Below are positions 26,509 through 34,317 of a stretch of DNA of 38,194 bases, in pieces. Location of the stretch: the NCBI RefSeq assembly GCF_007830445.1, contig NZ_VLKR01000048.1, positions 1 to 38,194 of the forward strand, in the 5' to 3' direction. A program made the position numbers and the translations under genes. Under the pieces are notes generated by a model, which did no database searches, was not told the origin of the DNA, and saw only the letters and a program-made list of their open reading frames with translations. The DNA is from Sphingobacterium siyangense. Its GTDB lineage: Bacteria; Bacteroidota; Bacteroidia; Sphingobacteriales; Sphingobacteriaceae. Numbering within the stretch: position 1 is the first letter of the stretch; every line of letters begins with the position of its first letter.

Positions 26509-27051
26509 ATGAAGATTAATAAGTTATTTATTGTTGCGGCTTGTGCGGGTACATTATTTGCATCTTGTGGTCAAACAGCTGCAGATAGACAGCGTCAATA
26601 CTCTAATGCATCCTTAGCGGATGGTGATGCCTTTGCAATGATTAAATTCGTTGGCGAAAATGGAAACTACTTGGTAAATCTTGCCGATGTAGCTGCAAAA
26701 CAATCTACCTCAGCAGAGGTGAAAAATGTAGCTGCAAAGATTAAAGAAGCTTACGCAACAGTGTTGCCAGAATTAGACAATTTAGCAAAAGAATTGCATG
26801 TTGGCGATGCGCAACGTGGTGTACCTGCATTTCAAGTTCCAGCTTCAATTGGTTCGGACAGTACAGCGGCATTCAACGATAAAGCATTTTTAGCACTAGT
26901 GGTTGAAAAACAAGGTGAGATTAATACAAGATTGTCTCATGAAGAACACAATACAAACAAGGATGTTATTCACCTTTCGGAGGAGTCTTTGAAAAAAGTG
27001 GAAGAGATCTATAAATTAGCTGGTGGTAAAGTTGAAGAACACCATCACTAA
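26509..27051 (+). CDS. DUF4142-family lipoprotein
   Basis: This 180-residue protein has a lipoprotein signal peptide with the lipobox FASC and Cys20 as the lipid-bearing residue. The mature part (about 35-175) is alpha-helical with the DUF4142 pattern: an Ala-rich first helix (DGDAFAMIKFVGENGNYLV), a second helix (SAEVKNVAAKIKEAY) and a late LSHEEHNTNKD stretch. DUF4142 proteins have a ferritin-like four-helix bundle; function is unknown, often stress-linked. The C-terminus is EEHHH, encoded within the first copy of an 18-bp tandem repeat that also contains the stop codon. Cell-envelope location expected. Confidence 0.82.
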   Translation: MKINKLFIVAACAGTLFASCGQTAADRQRQYSNASLADGDAFAMIKFVGENGNYLVNLADVAAKQSTSAEVKNVAAKIKEAYATVLPELDNLAKELHVGDAQRGVPAFQVPASIGSDSTAAFNDKAFLALVVEKQGEINTRLSHEEHNTNKDVIHLSEESLKKVEEIYKLAGGKVEEHHH

Positions 27052-27073
27052 GAAAAACACCATCACTAAGAAA
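27038..27073 (+). repeat. Perfect 18-bp tandem duplication spanning the stop codon of the DUF4142 gene
   Basis: The unit AACACCATCACTAAGAAA occurs at 27038-27055 and again at 27056-27073. Because 18 is a multiple of three, the second copy stays in frame: HHH-stop is followed by EKHHH-stop. Confidence 0.95.
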
Positions 27074-27089
27074 TAAGGTAAATAGAAGG

Positions 27090-27125
27090 AAAGGAGTATT
27101 CATTAAAATGAATATTCCTTTTTTT
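27090..27125 (+). terminator. Intrinsic terminator of the DUF4142 gene
   Basis: Arms 27090-27103 and 27108-27121 pair over 14 bases with one G-T wobble, loop TAAA, T run through 27125. Confidence 0.88.
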
Positions 27126-27435
27126 ATGAGTTTTTTGCTGGCAATAATGGATTTTCTGTATGGAATTGTACCAGGTACTGCATTTCGATAGGATACGCTA
27201 CCTGTATCCTGAGTTAGTTGATTGTCAGTGAGATAATTTTGTCAGGAAATGAGTTCATATTTTTGAGAAAACAGGAGTTTTAGTTGTTTTACGACAATAT
27301 CAGCTGTTGTGTGCGCAAGAATTCCTTGTGATAATCGTTTGTTATTTGTTAAATTAATGATAACTTAACATTTATATAACATAGTTTTTAATAACTGTGT
27401 TTATTTTAGCGTAATTTAATGAAATCGTATATAAA
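27126..27435. other. Intergenic region upstream of the Ppx/GppA gene
   Basis: About 310 bases without a gene. A 7-bp hairpin AGGATAC/GTATCCT (27190-27196 with 27204-27210, loop GCTACCT) is the only clear structure; it has no T tract. No exact TAnnTTTG element is seen ahead of the next gene. Confidence 0.45.
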
Positions 27436-28314
27436 GTGAGATACGCCGCAATAGATATAGGCTCCAATGCAGTCCGTCTTTTGATAGCTGACATTATAGG
27501 ACAGAAAGATCAATATAATTTTAAGAAAAATACACTGTTACGTGTTCCACTCCGTTTGGGAGATGATGCGTTTATTCATCAGGAAATTTCACCAAGAAAA
27601 GCCGAGAGTTTGATCAAAACGATGAAGGCTTTTCGGGAGTTGATGGATGTTTATCACGTGGAGGATTATATGGCCTGTGCGACGTCGGCCATGCGTGATG
27701 CACGAAATGGGGCTGACATTGTTGCGGAGGTCAAGAAAAATGGTATAAACATCGATATTATCGAAGGAGCAAAAGAGGCTGAGATTATTTACAATAGCCA
27801 TTGGGATAATAAGATGGAAAAGGACAAAGTTTACCTGTACATTGATGTGGGTGGCGGTAGTACTGAATTATCGTTATTCGCTAATGGTGTTTTGGTTAAT
27901 TCTAAGTCTTTCAACTTGGGTACGATTCGTATTTTAGACAATCAGGATAAGGCAGAAACCTGGGATGAATTGAGGGAATGGGTACGTAGCAATACGCATA
28001 TGTATAAGCAAGTTGTTGGGATCGGTACCGGTGGTAATATTAATAAGCTTGCACGCCTCTCCAATGAGAAGCTGGATAAACCATTGTCCTATGCCAAATT
28101 AAAAGCGGTATATGAACATTTATCTTCCTTTTCTTTAAAAGAGCGCATAATTTTATTGGGGTTAAACGAAGATCGTGCGGATGTTATCATACCTGCGAGT
28201 GAAATTTTCCTGACAATTATGAAGTATGGCCGTCTAAAACAAATCATTGTTCCAAGGGTTGGACTTGTCGACGGTGTAATTAGAACCTTGATCAATAGGA
28301 ATTTAGTGAAATAA
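27436..28314 (+). CDS. Ppx/GppA-family phosphatase, short form
   Basis: This 292-residue ASKHA-fold protein starts with GTG at 27436, placing the phosphate loop at once (AAIDIGSNAVRLLIADI), as in homologues; no ATG upstream fits. It has DVGGGSTELSLF (about 137-148) and GIGTGGNINKLARL (about 196-209). It consists of the two exopolyphosphatase core domains only and lacks the C-terminal HD-type domain of enteric Ppx/GppA (about 500 residues). Such short forms hydrolyse polyphosphate or pppGpp; which one cannot be told here. A weak hairpin (28315-28328) follows the stop codon. Confidence 0.88.
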   Translation: MRYAAIDIGSNAVRLLIADIIGQKDQYNFKKNTLLRVPLRLGDDAFIHQEISPRKAESLIKTMKAFRELMDVYHVEDYMACATSAMRDARNGADIVAEVKKNGINIDIIEGAKEAEIIYNSHWDNKMEKDKVYLYIDVGGGSTELSLFANGVLVNSKSFNLGTIRILDNQDKAETWDELREWVRSNTHMYKQVVGIGTGGNINKLARLSNEKLDKPLSYAKLKAVYEHLSSFSLKERIILLGLNEDRADVIIPASEIFLTIMKYGRLKQIIVPRVGLVDGVIRTLINRNLVK

Positions 28315-28337
28315 TGCTTTAAAAAGCAATTTTCGAC

Positions 28338-28367
28338 TTGTAAAAGAGCGAAAAATCTTTATTTTTG
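28338..28367 (+). promoter_or_regulatory. Promoter of tRNA-Leu
   Basis: TTG (28338-28340) and TATTTTTG (28360-28367) match TTG/TAnnTTTG exactly with a 19-base spacer. Predicted start near 28374, 15 bases before the tRNA. Confidence 0.82.
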
Positions 28368-28388
28368 TGATACCAAAGGTGAATATGA

Positions 28389-28472
28389 GCCCAGGTGGCG
28401 AAATTGGTAGACGCACCATCTTGAGGGGGTGGCGCTCGCATGGGCGTGGCAGTTCGAATCTGCTCCTGGGCA
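28389..28472 (+). tRNA. tRNA-Leu (GAG)
   Basis: An 84-base class II tRNA: acceptor GCCCAGG pairs with CCTGGGC, D arm GGCGAAATTGGTAGACGC, anticodon loop TTGAGGG with anticodon GAG, variable arm GCGCTCGCATGGGCG and T arm GGCAGTTCGAATCTGC. Discriminator A; CCA is not encoded. Confidence 0.96.
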
Positions 28473-28475
28473 CTT

Positions 28476-28509
28476 AAGGAGACACTAGTCAATAGTTGTC
28501 TCCTTTTTT
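28476..28509 (+). terminator. Intrinsic terminator of tRNA-Leu
   Basis: Perfect 9-bp arms (28476-28484 and 28497-28505) around a 12-base loop, T run to 28509. Confidence 0.85.
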
Positions 28510-29135
28510 ATGCTCAAAAATATATCTCACATCCAAGGCATATGATAAATTTGATAATAATAAAGCCTTATTGGTTTATTTGGATAAAAATTTACACCGG
28601 GGCCGGTTCGAAGTTTATGGACCTAGTCTTATAAGAAGTTATTCTGTAATTTACTCGTGGTATTTATCTTGTATAGATAGGTTTTCCGGGAAACCAATTA
28701 GCGCCATTACCACCACAGGTAAATGCTTTCTGCTTTCTCGATTATTTTCCATTTTCTTATAAAAGCAATGTTTACGGTTCGCTATTCTAATTTTTTAACC
28801 CCATTTGCGCTAGTATATTTGGGCATTGTTAACGAATTTGTCCGATGCTGTAATAATTGGGCTGCTGAACTGTAGTTTATTTTGAATCAGATCCCTAAAA
28901 ATACAAATAATGATAGAGACATACAATGTATAAAAATAAGACTTGCTGTCAAGATTAACCTATATTGTACAAACAGTTGTATTGCGAATAATAGACTAAC
29001 AACCACGAATAATGAAGGGGCCTATAGCAAATAATAAATCACCGTAAAATTAGTTAAATGCGTTTCTATTTTTACTTCCATAAAATAAAGACCTGCTTCA
29101 AAAGCATGTTATGGTTTAACAAAAAAATAGAAACA
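28510..29135. other. Long non-coding stretch between tRNA-Leu and the small secreted protein
   Basis: About 625 bases with no supported gene. Short open frames here run over the tRNA or lack family features. A TATATTTG element (28814-28821) occurs but no TTG at suitable spacing. I see no integrase, no repeat of the tRNA 3' end and no inverted repeats that would prove an inserted element, although the position beside a tRNA gene is typical for one. Confidence 0.45.
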
Positions 29136-29450
29136 ATGAAAAAATTAATGATGAGTTTGATGGCGGTTGCGCTGCTATCTACAGTGGCTTCTGCAAAGAC
29201 AACAGAAAAGGCTCCGAAAGAAAATGTCAATGTTAAAACGACGACTTACCGCCTTCCTAAAACGAACACCCTCGTGAAAGTCACCGAAGAGGTCAAAGAA
29301 AGCAAAGGCCAATTAACGCATTGTGTTTTTGTATTGAGTTTTTATGACTATGATACGGCACAATTGGTCGGTACACATACTTCAGACACCTATACGAGTG
29401 GCGGTTGTGGATCGTTCTTTAGAGCGTGTAGAGCTTTTTGGGGTGTTTAA
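29136..29450 (+). CDS. Small secreted protein of unknown function
   Basis: This 104-residue protein has a classical signal peptide (MKKLMMSLMAVALLSTVASA, cleavage after residue 20). ATG 29136 is chosen because the frame upstream encodes an unrelated, Phe/Tyr-rich stretch. The mature 84 residues start Lys/Thr-rich, then form a likely small beta domain (HCVFVLSFYDYDTAQLVG) and end in the Gly/Cys-rich SGGCGSFFRACRAFWGV. Three Cys in the mature protein could form a disulfide. I do not recognise a family. It precedes the CDC-like lipoprotein gene on the same strand but has its own terminator, so linkage with that gene is only positional. Confidence 0.65.
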   Translation: MKKLMMSLMAVALLSTVASAKTTEKAPKENVNVKTTTYRLPKTNTLVKVTEEVKESKGQLTHCVFVLSFYDYDTAQLVGTHTSDTYTSGGCGSFFRACRAFWGV

Positions 29451-29524
29451 TGCAGGCGATCGCTCTTGATTTCAATCAGCTGAAAGGCTTCTGCATTTTC
29501 ACGGTGTTACAAAAGGTTAAATCT

Positions 29525-29550
29525 AAGCGGGGTTAAAACCCCGCTTTTTT
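29525..29550 (+). terminator. Intrinsic terminator after the small secreted protein
   Basis: Perfect GC-rich 9-bp stem (29525-29533 with 29538-29546), loop TAAA, T run to 29550. Confidence 0.92.
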
Positions 29551-29553
29551 GTT

Positions 29554-29583
29554 TTGGACTGATGAAAAAAAACGCTATCTTCG
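29554..29583 (+). promoter_or_regulatory. Promoter of the CDC-like lipoprotein gene
   Basis: TTG (29554-29556) and TATCTTCG (29576-29583, one mismatch from TAnnTTTG) with a 19-base spacer, directly behind the preceding terminator. Predicted start near 29590, about 80 bases before the ATG. Confidence 0.6.
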
Positions 29584-29669
29584 ATTATTATATTTAATTT
29601 ATCAGATAAAAAAGTACGAGTGGTCCCTGTTTTTAATGATAACGGAATTTGAAACCGAAGAACTTCAAT

Positions 29670-30695
29670 ATGCACACTAGAAATTTTTTACTTCTTCTTA
29701 GCTCAGTGGTATGGCTAAGTTGTACAAAAGATCCCATCGAGCCAAAGGTAGAGCCCCCAGAGGTGGTACCTACAGATACCACCAAAAATGAACCCACTGT
29801 TCCGCCAGATAAGTATGAGATTCGAAAAGTACAGTTACAAATGAGTAAGCTTTTCGCTGATGACAATATTGATGAAAAGGTGTTCCTGGGGGGACTTTGG
29901 AGTCTCAAAGATACCCTTGATGGTCCGCGACTAGAAAGCCTGGAAGCAAAAGCAAAAAAAGTTAAATTCCATTTTTTGTCTTATAACGACGCATCCATAG
30001 ATTTGGGCTTCTTTGTGCCCAGTTATAAAAATGGCCTTGCTTATGCCAATAAGTTTGAAAAATCGAAACAGGCGAGCAGCATGAATTTCTCCTCCAGCAC
30101 TTTTGAAGATTATGCCGAAATACAGGGATTTCTTGGTAATTCGAAGGATGTAAAGAAGGCCTTATCCCTTGTGAGACATGCAGATTCAACGACGATCAGT
30201 AAACCCAATAGCACACTTCGGATAGGCAATGTCAATAAGCTTACAATATATATTGATTATATGGAGTATTATGAAGCTTACCCAACATCGGAAGTCGCAG
30301 CATTGACCCAAGCAGGTTACTCTCCCTATGTGCTTTCTTCGGTGACTTATGGCACCAATATGATTCTGATGGGAGAAACTGATTCAACACGGGCAAAACT
30401 CAATACAGCGATAGACAAAATATTGGAAAAGCAAGCACTGGATGATATAGATATCAAAGTCCTCGATTGCAGTAATTTGCTGATCTACTATCGTGGTGGC
30501 GGGAAGAACAGTTTTATTCAGTATCCAAAAGGAGCCCAGGCTATTGGAACAGCACTCCGCGATATGCTCCTTTATGTAAGCCAGACGGAGAATATCTTTA
30601 ATTATCCACTTACTTATGACTTCATGAGCCTCAAGGATTATAGTACGTTAGAGTATTACAATATTTTTGATATTCACGTCAAAAAGGAAAAGTAA
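29670..30695 (+). CDS. Cholesterol-dependent-cytolysin-like (CDC-like) lipoprotein without domain 4
   Basis: This 341-residue protein starts at ATG 29670; a TTG at 29649 adds only seven residues. A signal peptide ends at VWLSC, with Cys18 as lipid anchor; the following TKD fits the Lys-Asp type surface-export signal of Bacteroidota lipoproteins. A Pro/Glu/Thr tether (about 20-47) comes next. From about 140 the sequence follows thiol-activated cytolysins: MNFSSSTFEDYAEIQGFLG parallels their YSESxxYSKSQIxxALN segment; LSSVTYGTNMILMGET (222-237) parallels VSNVAYGRTxYVKxET; YYRGGGKNSF carries the conserved Gly pair (276-278); and YPLTYDFMSL parallels YPISYTSVFL. It ends about 20 residues later, so domain 4 with the Trp-rich undecapeptide is absent. 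A pore-forming role is inferred. MACPF-type or DUF lipoproteins are alternatives. Confidence 0.8.
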   Translation: MHTRNFLLLLSSVVWLSCTKDPIEPKVEPPEVVPTDTTKNEPTVPPDKYEIRKVQLQMSKLFADDNIDEKVFLGGLWSLKDTLDGPRLESLEAKAKKVKFHFLSYNDASIDLGFFVPSYKNGLAYANKFEKSKQASSMNFSSSTFEDYAEIQGFLGNSKDVKKALSLVRHADSTTISKPNSTLRIGNVNKLTIYIDYMEYYEAYPTSEVAALTQAGYSPYVLSSVTYGTNMILMGETDSTRAKLNTAIDKILEKQALDDIDIKVLDCSNLLIYYRGGGKNSFIQYPKGAQAIGTALRDMLLYVSQTENIFNYPLTYDFMSLKDYSTLEYYNIFDIHVKKEK

Positions 30696-30775
30696 ACTAA
30701 TGCTAAAAATATAAAGGGCATATTTTAAAGAAGTTGACTTTCTTAGGTTTGCTTAAATGCATAAAGCAAAAACAT

Positions 30776-30803
30776 AAAAAGGGGATTTAGATCCCCCTTT
30801 TTA
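30776..30803 (+). terminator. Terminator of the CDC-like gene, probably bidirectional
   Basis: Arms 30776-30786 and 30791-30802 pair (AAAAAGGGGAT with ATCCCC-C-TTTTT, one bulged C), loop TTAG. A and T runs on either side also allow it to act on the converging SRPBCC gene. Confidence 0.8.
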
Positions 30804-30887
30804 TTGAGTCAATATGTGTTTTTGATCAGTCTAGCGAGCGCTTGATCATTAAGCGCCTAATTTAACTTATTTAGTTTCACTCAACTC

Positions 30888-31319
30888 TTATAAAAGTTGC
30901 AAAGCATCTGGCCAAGCTTCATTAAAGTAATCGATGTATTCGTCGTTTGTATCAACATCCACTTTCAATAATGTTTGTCCCTCGATGGCTGAAAAAGAAT
31001 AGTTTTCTAATGCTCCTGCCCAATCTTCAACTGTTGGTCCGGATAAAATTTCCTGGCCCTTATCTAAGATGCCAAGGTGGCGAATAGATACATATGAATT
31101 TGGAATATATTCAGCAATCTCTGCTACCATTCCGCCTTTTTCACCATTTTCATTGACGCCAGTGAAATGAATTCTTTGTCCCTTTTCCCAAACGCCTTCG
31201 AAATCAGAGCTCGGATCGAAGGCACTGGTCCATTGTTTGTACGTTTCTTTATCGAGCATTGTTTTAAAAACCCGTGAGACAGGAGCATCAATCTTAATTT
31301 GATAGGTCAATTTCTTCAT
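30888..31319 (-). CDS. SRPBCC (AHSA1/START-like) domain protein
   Basis: This 143-residue protein is a single helix-grip domain. It opens with TYQIKIDAPVSRVFKTMLDKETYKQW, the usual first strand and helix of AHSA1-type SRPBCC proteins, and contains the GVWEKGQRIHFTG and ENYSFSAIEGQTLLKVDVD strands. Such proteins bind hydrophobic ligands or act as chaperone co-factors; nothing here fixes the ligand. It lies four bases behind the DinB-fold gene on the same strand, so the two are surely one transcription unit. Cytoplasmic. Confidence 0.85.
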   Translation of the reverse strand: MKKLTYQIKIDAPVSRVFKTMLDKETYKQWTSAFDPSSDFEGVWEKGQRIHFTGVNENGEKGGMVAEIAEYIPNSYVSIRHLGILDKGQEILSGPTVEDWAGALENYSFSAIEGQTLLKVDVDTNDEYIDYFNEAWPDALQLL

Positions 31320-31323
31320 CTTT

Positions 31324-32004
31324 CTATTGTTTTGGAAAATTGGGATCGGCTTTTATTTCAGCGATTTGTTTGGTATGACGTGCACAATGTGCGGCAATAA
31401 ACATCAGGGCTTGGTAACCATCAATTGGACCGGTTGGGGAGTCGCTGACATGATTTCTAAGATCTTCCGCATCAGCTTTTTTGATATAATCAAGTACTGG
31501 CTTACGCGCGGCATTGAAATCAGCGAGTGCCGTTTTCACATTTTTATAAATGCCCTCTGGTTGGAGTTCCTTGGGTGCCTGATATTTGTGACTCCTGTCT
31601 GTGAGTGCATTCTTGAGATTGTCGTCGGTCATCTTGATCTCTTTCCGCCTTTCAGGTTGTGGATCTTGATCCAGGCCTTTTTTTGCCATGTCAAATATCA
31701 TTCGTTCTGAACGAATAATATGTTCAAGGCATTGACTGATAGACCATTTGTCAGGCGCTGGTTTAAATTGGAGCTGCGCTTCGCTTAAACCCGCAACCTG
31801 CTTTTCAAGTTCTGCAGTTGTTTGGTTAAAGTATTGTAATAGCGAGTCGGTTCCCACATAATTACGTTTTAAGGCCTGTTTTTTTAATATCAGCGCAATG
31901 TTTTGGTTCTTTTGCTCGAACAATAATCGTGATTTGGCTGACAATGGAGCTAAGGAAGCAGTTGCTATACTTGCAATTGCTATCATGTTCATAATTAGAT
32001 TCAT
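31324..32004 (-). CDS. DinB-fold protein with signal peptide
   Basis: This 226-residue protein carries a DinB_2 four-helix bundle (about 53-215). The metal-binding triad is visible: His95 in CLEHIIRSE, and His206 plus His210 in FIAAHCARHTKQI. The WSISQCLEHI block after FKPAPDKW is characteristic. The family includes thiol-dependent metalloenzymes such as bacillithiol transferases. The N-terminus (about 1-23, MNMIAIASIATASLAPLSA) looks like a signal peptide, so the enzyme would act in the periplasm, which is less usual; a later internal start cannot be fully excluded, though none is obvious. First gene of a unit with the SRPBCC protein. Confidence 0.85.
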   Translation of the reverse strand: MNLIMNMIAIASIATASLAPLSAKSRLLFEQKNQNIALILKKQALKRNYVGTDSLLQYFNQTTAELEKQVAGLSEAQLQFKPAPDKWSISQCLEHIIRSERMIFDMAKKGLDQDPQPERRKEIKMTDDNLKNALTDRSHKYQAPKELQPEGIYKNVKTALADFNAARKPVLDYIKKADAEDLRNHVSDSPTGPIDGYQALMFIAAHCARHTKQIAEIKADPNFPKQ

Positions 32005-32195
32005 AGTTTAATACGTGTTAAAATCGTAAAAATAAATGTCACTACTTCTTTACAATTATAACACATTTTTGTTTTCTATATCTTTCCATAAGGCAAGAAA
32101 AGGCGGGAGGGCCGGCTCCCTAACAAGAAGGTCATAACTCCTTAGATAGTGGCATCAAGTGCTGGATAAGTGTCGTATTGCATAATAAGTGTTTT

Positions 32196-32228
32196 TTGTA
32201 CATTTATTAAAATAAAACCTTATCTTTA
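32196..32228 (+). promoter_or_regulatory. Possible promoter of the GH97 gene
   Basis: TTG (32196-32198) and TATCTTTA (32221-32228, last base differs from consensus), spacer 22 bases. Start codon at 32262. Confidence 0.4.
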
Positions 32229-32261
32229 ACAGAATAACTAACCTACTATTTGAGTTAATCT

Positions 32262-34247
32262 ATGTTAAATCACAATTATACGCGCTATTTTAGACGTTTA
32301 CCATTAAAACCTTATGTTTTGGTATGTATCGTGTCTTTATTGGGCACAATTGCTGTAGCACAGCAGACATCGGTATCTAGTCCTGATGGAACTTTGACCG
32401 TTAAATTGGATCTGAAAAACGGCAATCTATTCTATGAGGTTGAACTGGAAGGGAAAACGATGTTGGAAGCTTCTCCGCTTGGGCTCCAAAGCAAGACGAT
32501 AAATTTAAGTGATAATTTGCATCCAATAGCAGAAAAAAGAGCTGAAATTTCGAGCAATTATAACGAATCAAAAATCAAACGCAGTCAGGTAGCGTATAAA
32601 GCGAATGAATTGCGTTATTTGTTGGAGAATGCTTCAAAGCAACAGATTGAGGTTACTTTCCGTGTTAGTAACAACAATATTGCCTTCCGATATTATGTGC
32701 CTCAGGTAGGCGAGCCGGCCAATTTTGCATTAATAAAGGAGGAGAGTGGCTTTAAATTTCCACTCATTACAACAACATTTTTAACAGCTCAAGCTTCCCC
32801 GATGATAGGTTGGATGAAAACAAAGCCAAGTTACGAAGAGGAGTATCAGGCAGATCAGGCTTTAGGGATACCTTCGAAGTATGGTGTTGGATATACTTTT
32901 CCTGCACTCTTTCATGTTGGGGATCGTGGATGGGTACTTGTTTCGGAAACGGGTGTATCAAGTGCTTATTGTGCATCCAAGTTAAGCGAAGGCACCAAGG
33001 ATGGTCTTTATAGTATTGCTTTCCCGGAAGAAAGGGAGAACAATGGCATTGGACGTGCAGCTCCCACAATTTCATTACCCGGTTATACACCTTGGCGTAC
33101 ACTGACTATCGGGCGCAATCTAAAACCCATTGTGGAGACGACCATTCCTTTCGATGTTGTTGAGCCGCAATATCCGGCGTCGAAGAAATACGAATTCGGA
33201 CGGGCAACGTGGAGTTGGCTGGAATGGCAGGATGGTAGTATTAATTTTGAAGACCAAAAGAAGTTTATTGATCTGTCAGCTTCAATGGGTTATGAATTTG
33301 TATTGATCGACAATTGGTGGGATACAAAGATCGGCCACGAAAAAATTGAACAATTGGTGGCTTATGGAAAGGAGCGGGGCGTAGGTATTTGCCTGTGGTA
33401 TAATTCGAACGGATTCTGGAACGACGCACCGCAAACACCAAAAAATAAAATGAATACTTCGATCGCACGTAAAGCCGAGATGCAATGGATGCAGCGTGTG
33501 GGCATTAAAGGAATCAAAGTTGATTTTTTTGGAGGTGATAAACAGGAAACACTTAAGCTTTACGAAGATATTCTTTCGGATGCAAATGATTATGGATTAA
33601 CAGTTATATTTCATGGATGTACTTTACCGCGGGGTTGGGAGCGTATGTATCCGAATTTCGTGGGTAGTGAAGCTGTATTGGCCTCCGAAAACTTGATTTT
33701 CACACAACATGCAAATGATACGGAGGCCTTTAATGCGACTTTACATCCATTTATTCGCAACGCCGTGGCGGCAATGGATTTTGGTCCGGTTTTGTTGAAC
33801 AAACGTCATAACCGTGAGAATAACGGTGGTACTATTCGCAAAACGACAGAAACATTTCAATTGGCAACTGCGATTTTATTTCAGACTCCAGTGCAAAATT
33901 TTGGGTTGACACCCAATAATTTACAGGAAATGCCAGCCCATGTGATTGATTTTATGAAACAGGTACCTACAACCTGGGATGAAACAATTTTTATTGATGG
34001 TTATCCAGGTAAATATGTCATACTTGCCCGGAGAAAGAGTGATACATGGTATATAGCGGGTATAAATGCCGAGGGCAAAGAAAAGACGGTATCGGTGAAT
34101 TTGCCCATGTTGAGTACGGATGCGGTACAGCTAATCGACGATAACATCGCCCGGGAATCAACACAGAAACAAATTCGACTTTCCAAAACAAAGACCATCA
34201 AATTGACATTGCAACCGGATGGCGCAGTTGTTTTAATCGGAAAATAA
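32262..34247 (+). CDS. Glycoside hydrolase family 97, probable retaining alpha-galactosidase type
   Basis: This 661-residue secreted enzyme has a signal peptide ending near VAQQ (residue 34), the GH97 N-terminal beta-sandwich (about 37-300, SVSSPDGTLTVKLDLKNGNLFYEV), the catalytic TIM barrel (about 310-565) and a C-terminal beta domain. GH97 splits into inverting enzymes, which lack a nucleophile Asp, and retaining ones, which have it. Here GIKVDFFGGD gives Asp421 as the probable nucleophile, and FVGSEAVLASEN gives Glu470 as acid/base candidate. That points to the retaining, alpha-galactosidase-like group rather than SusB-like alpha-glucosidases. It is not inside a SusC/SusD locus; the only saccharolytic neighbour is the convergent GH127/146 gene. 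Confidence 0.92.
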   Translation: MLNHNYTRYFRRLPLKPYVLVCIVSLLGTIAVAQQTSVSSPDGTLTVKLDLKNGNLFYEVELEGKTMLEASPLGLQSKTINLSDNLHPIAEKRAEISSNYNESKIKRSQVAYKANELRYLLENASKQQIEVTFRVSNNNIAFRYYVPQVGEPANFALIKEESGFKFPLITTTFLTAQASPMIGWMKTKPSYEEEYQADQALGIPSKYGVGYTFPALFHVGDRGWVLVSETGVSSAYCASKLSEGTKDGLYSIAFPEERENNGIGRAAPTISLPGYTPWRTLTIGRNLKPIVETTIPFDVVEPQYPASKKYEFGRATWSWLEWQDGSINFEDQKKFIDLSASMGYEFVLIDNWWDTKIGHEKIEQLVAYGKERGVGICLWYNSNGFWNDAPQTPKNKMNTSIARKAEMQWMQRVGIKGIKVDFFGGDKQETLKLYEDILSDANDYGLTVIFHGCTLPRGWERMYPNFVGSEAVLASENLIFTQHANDTEAFNATLHPFIRNAVAAMDFGPVLLNKRHNRENNGGTIRKTTETFQLATAILFQTPVQNFGLTPNNLQEMPAHVIDFMKQVPTTWDETIFIDGYPGKYVILARRKSDTWYIAGINAEGKEKTVSVNLPMLSTDAVQLIDDNIARESTQKQIRLSKTKTIKLTLQPDGAVVLIGK

Positions 34248-34258
34248 AACAACTGCGC
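34222..34258. terminator. Hairpin 1 over the GH97 stop codon
   Basis: Perfect 14-bp arms (34222-34235 and 34245-34258) around a 9-base loop; the stop codon (34245-34247) is in the 3' arm. Followed by TCTTCT, a weak T tract. Probably ends GH97 transcription. Confidence 0.65.
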
Positions 34259-34279
34259 TCTTCTGACTAACTGAATTGT

Positions 34280-34304
34280 TCTTGATTAACACAGTTAATC
34301 AAGA
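34280..34304. repeat. Hairpin 2 in the GH97/GH127 convergent gap
   Basis: Perfect 11-bp arms (34280-34290 and 34294-34304) with loop ACA. No T tract. Flanked by repeated GACTAA motifs (34265, 34303, 34322). Confidence 0.7.
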
Positions 34305-34317
34305 CTAAGTGAATCAC

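Noticed and set aside
27190..27210. 7-bp hairpin as a riboswitch before the Ppx/GppA gene
   Set aside because: Too small, more than 200 bases from the gene, and without any known aptamer pattern.
28440..28762. Two overlapping short frames beginning in or just after tRNA-Leu
   Set aside because: One starts inside the tRNA, both overlap its terminator, and neither shows a signal peptide or known motif.
29058..29135. Longer start for the small secreted protein
   Set aside because: The extension would bury a perfect signal peptide behind 26 unrelated residues.
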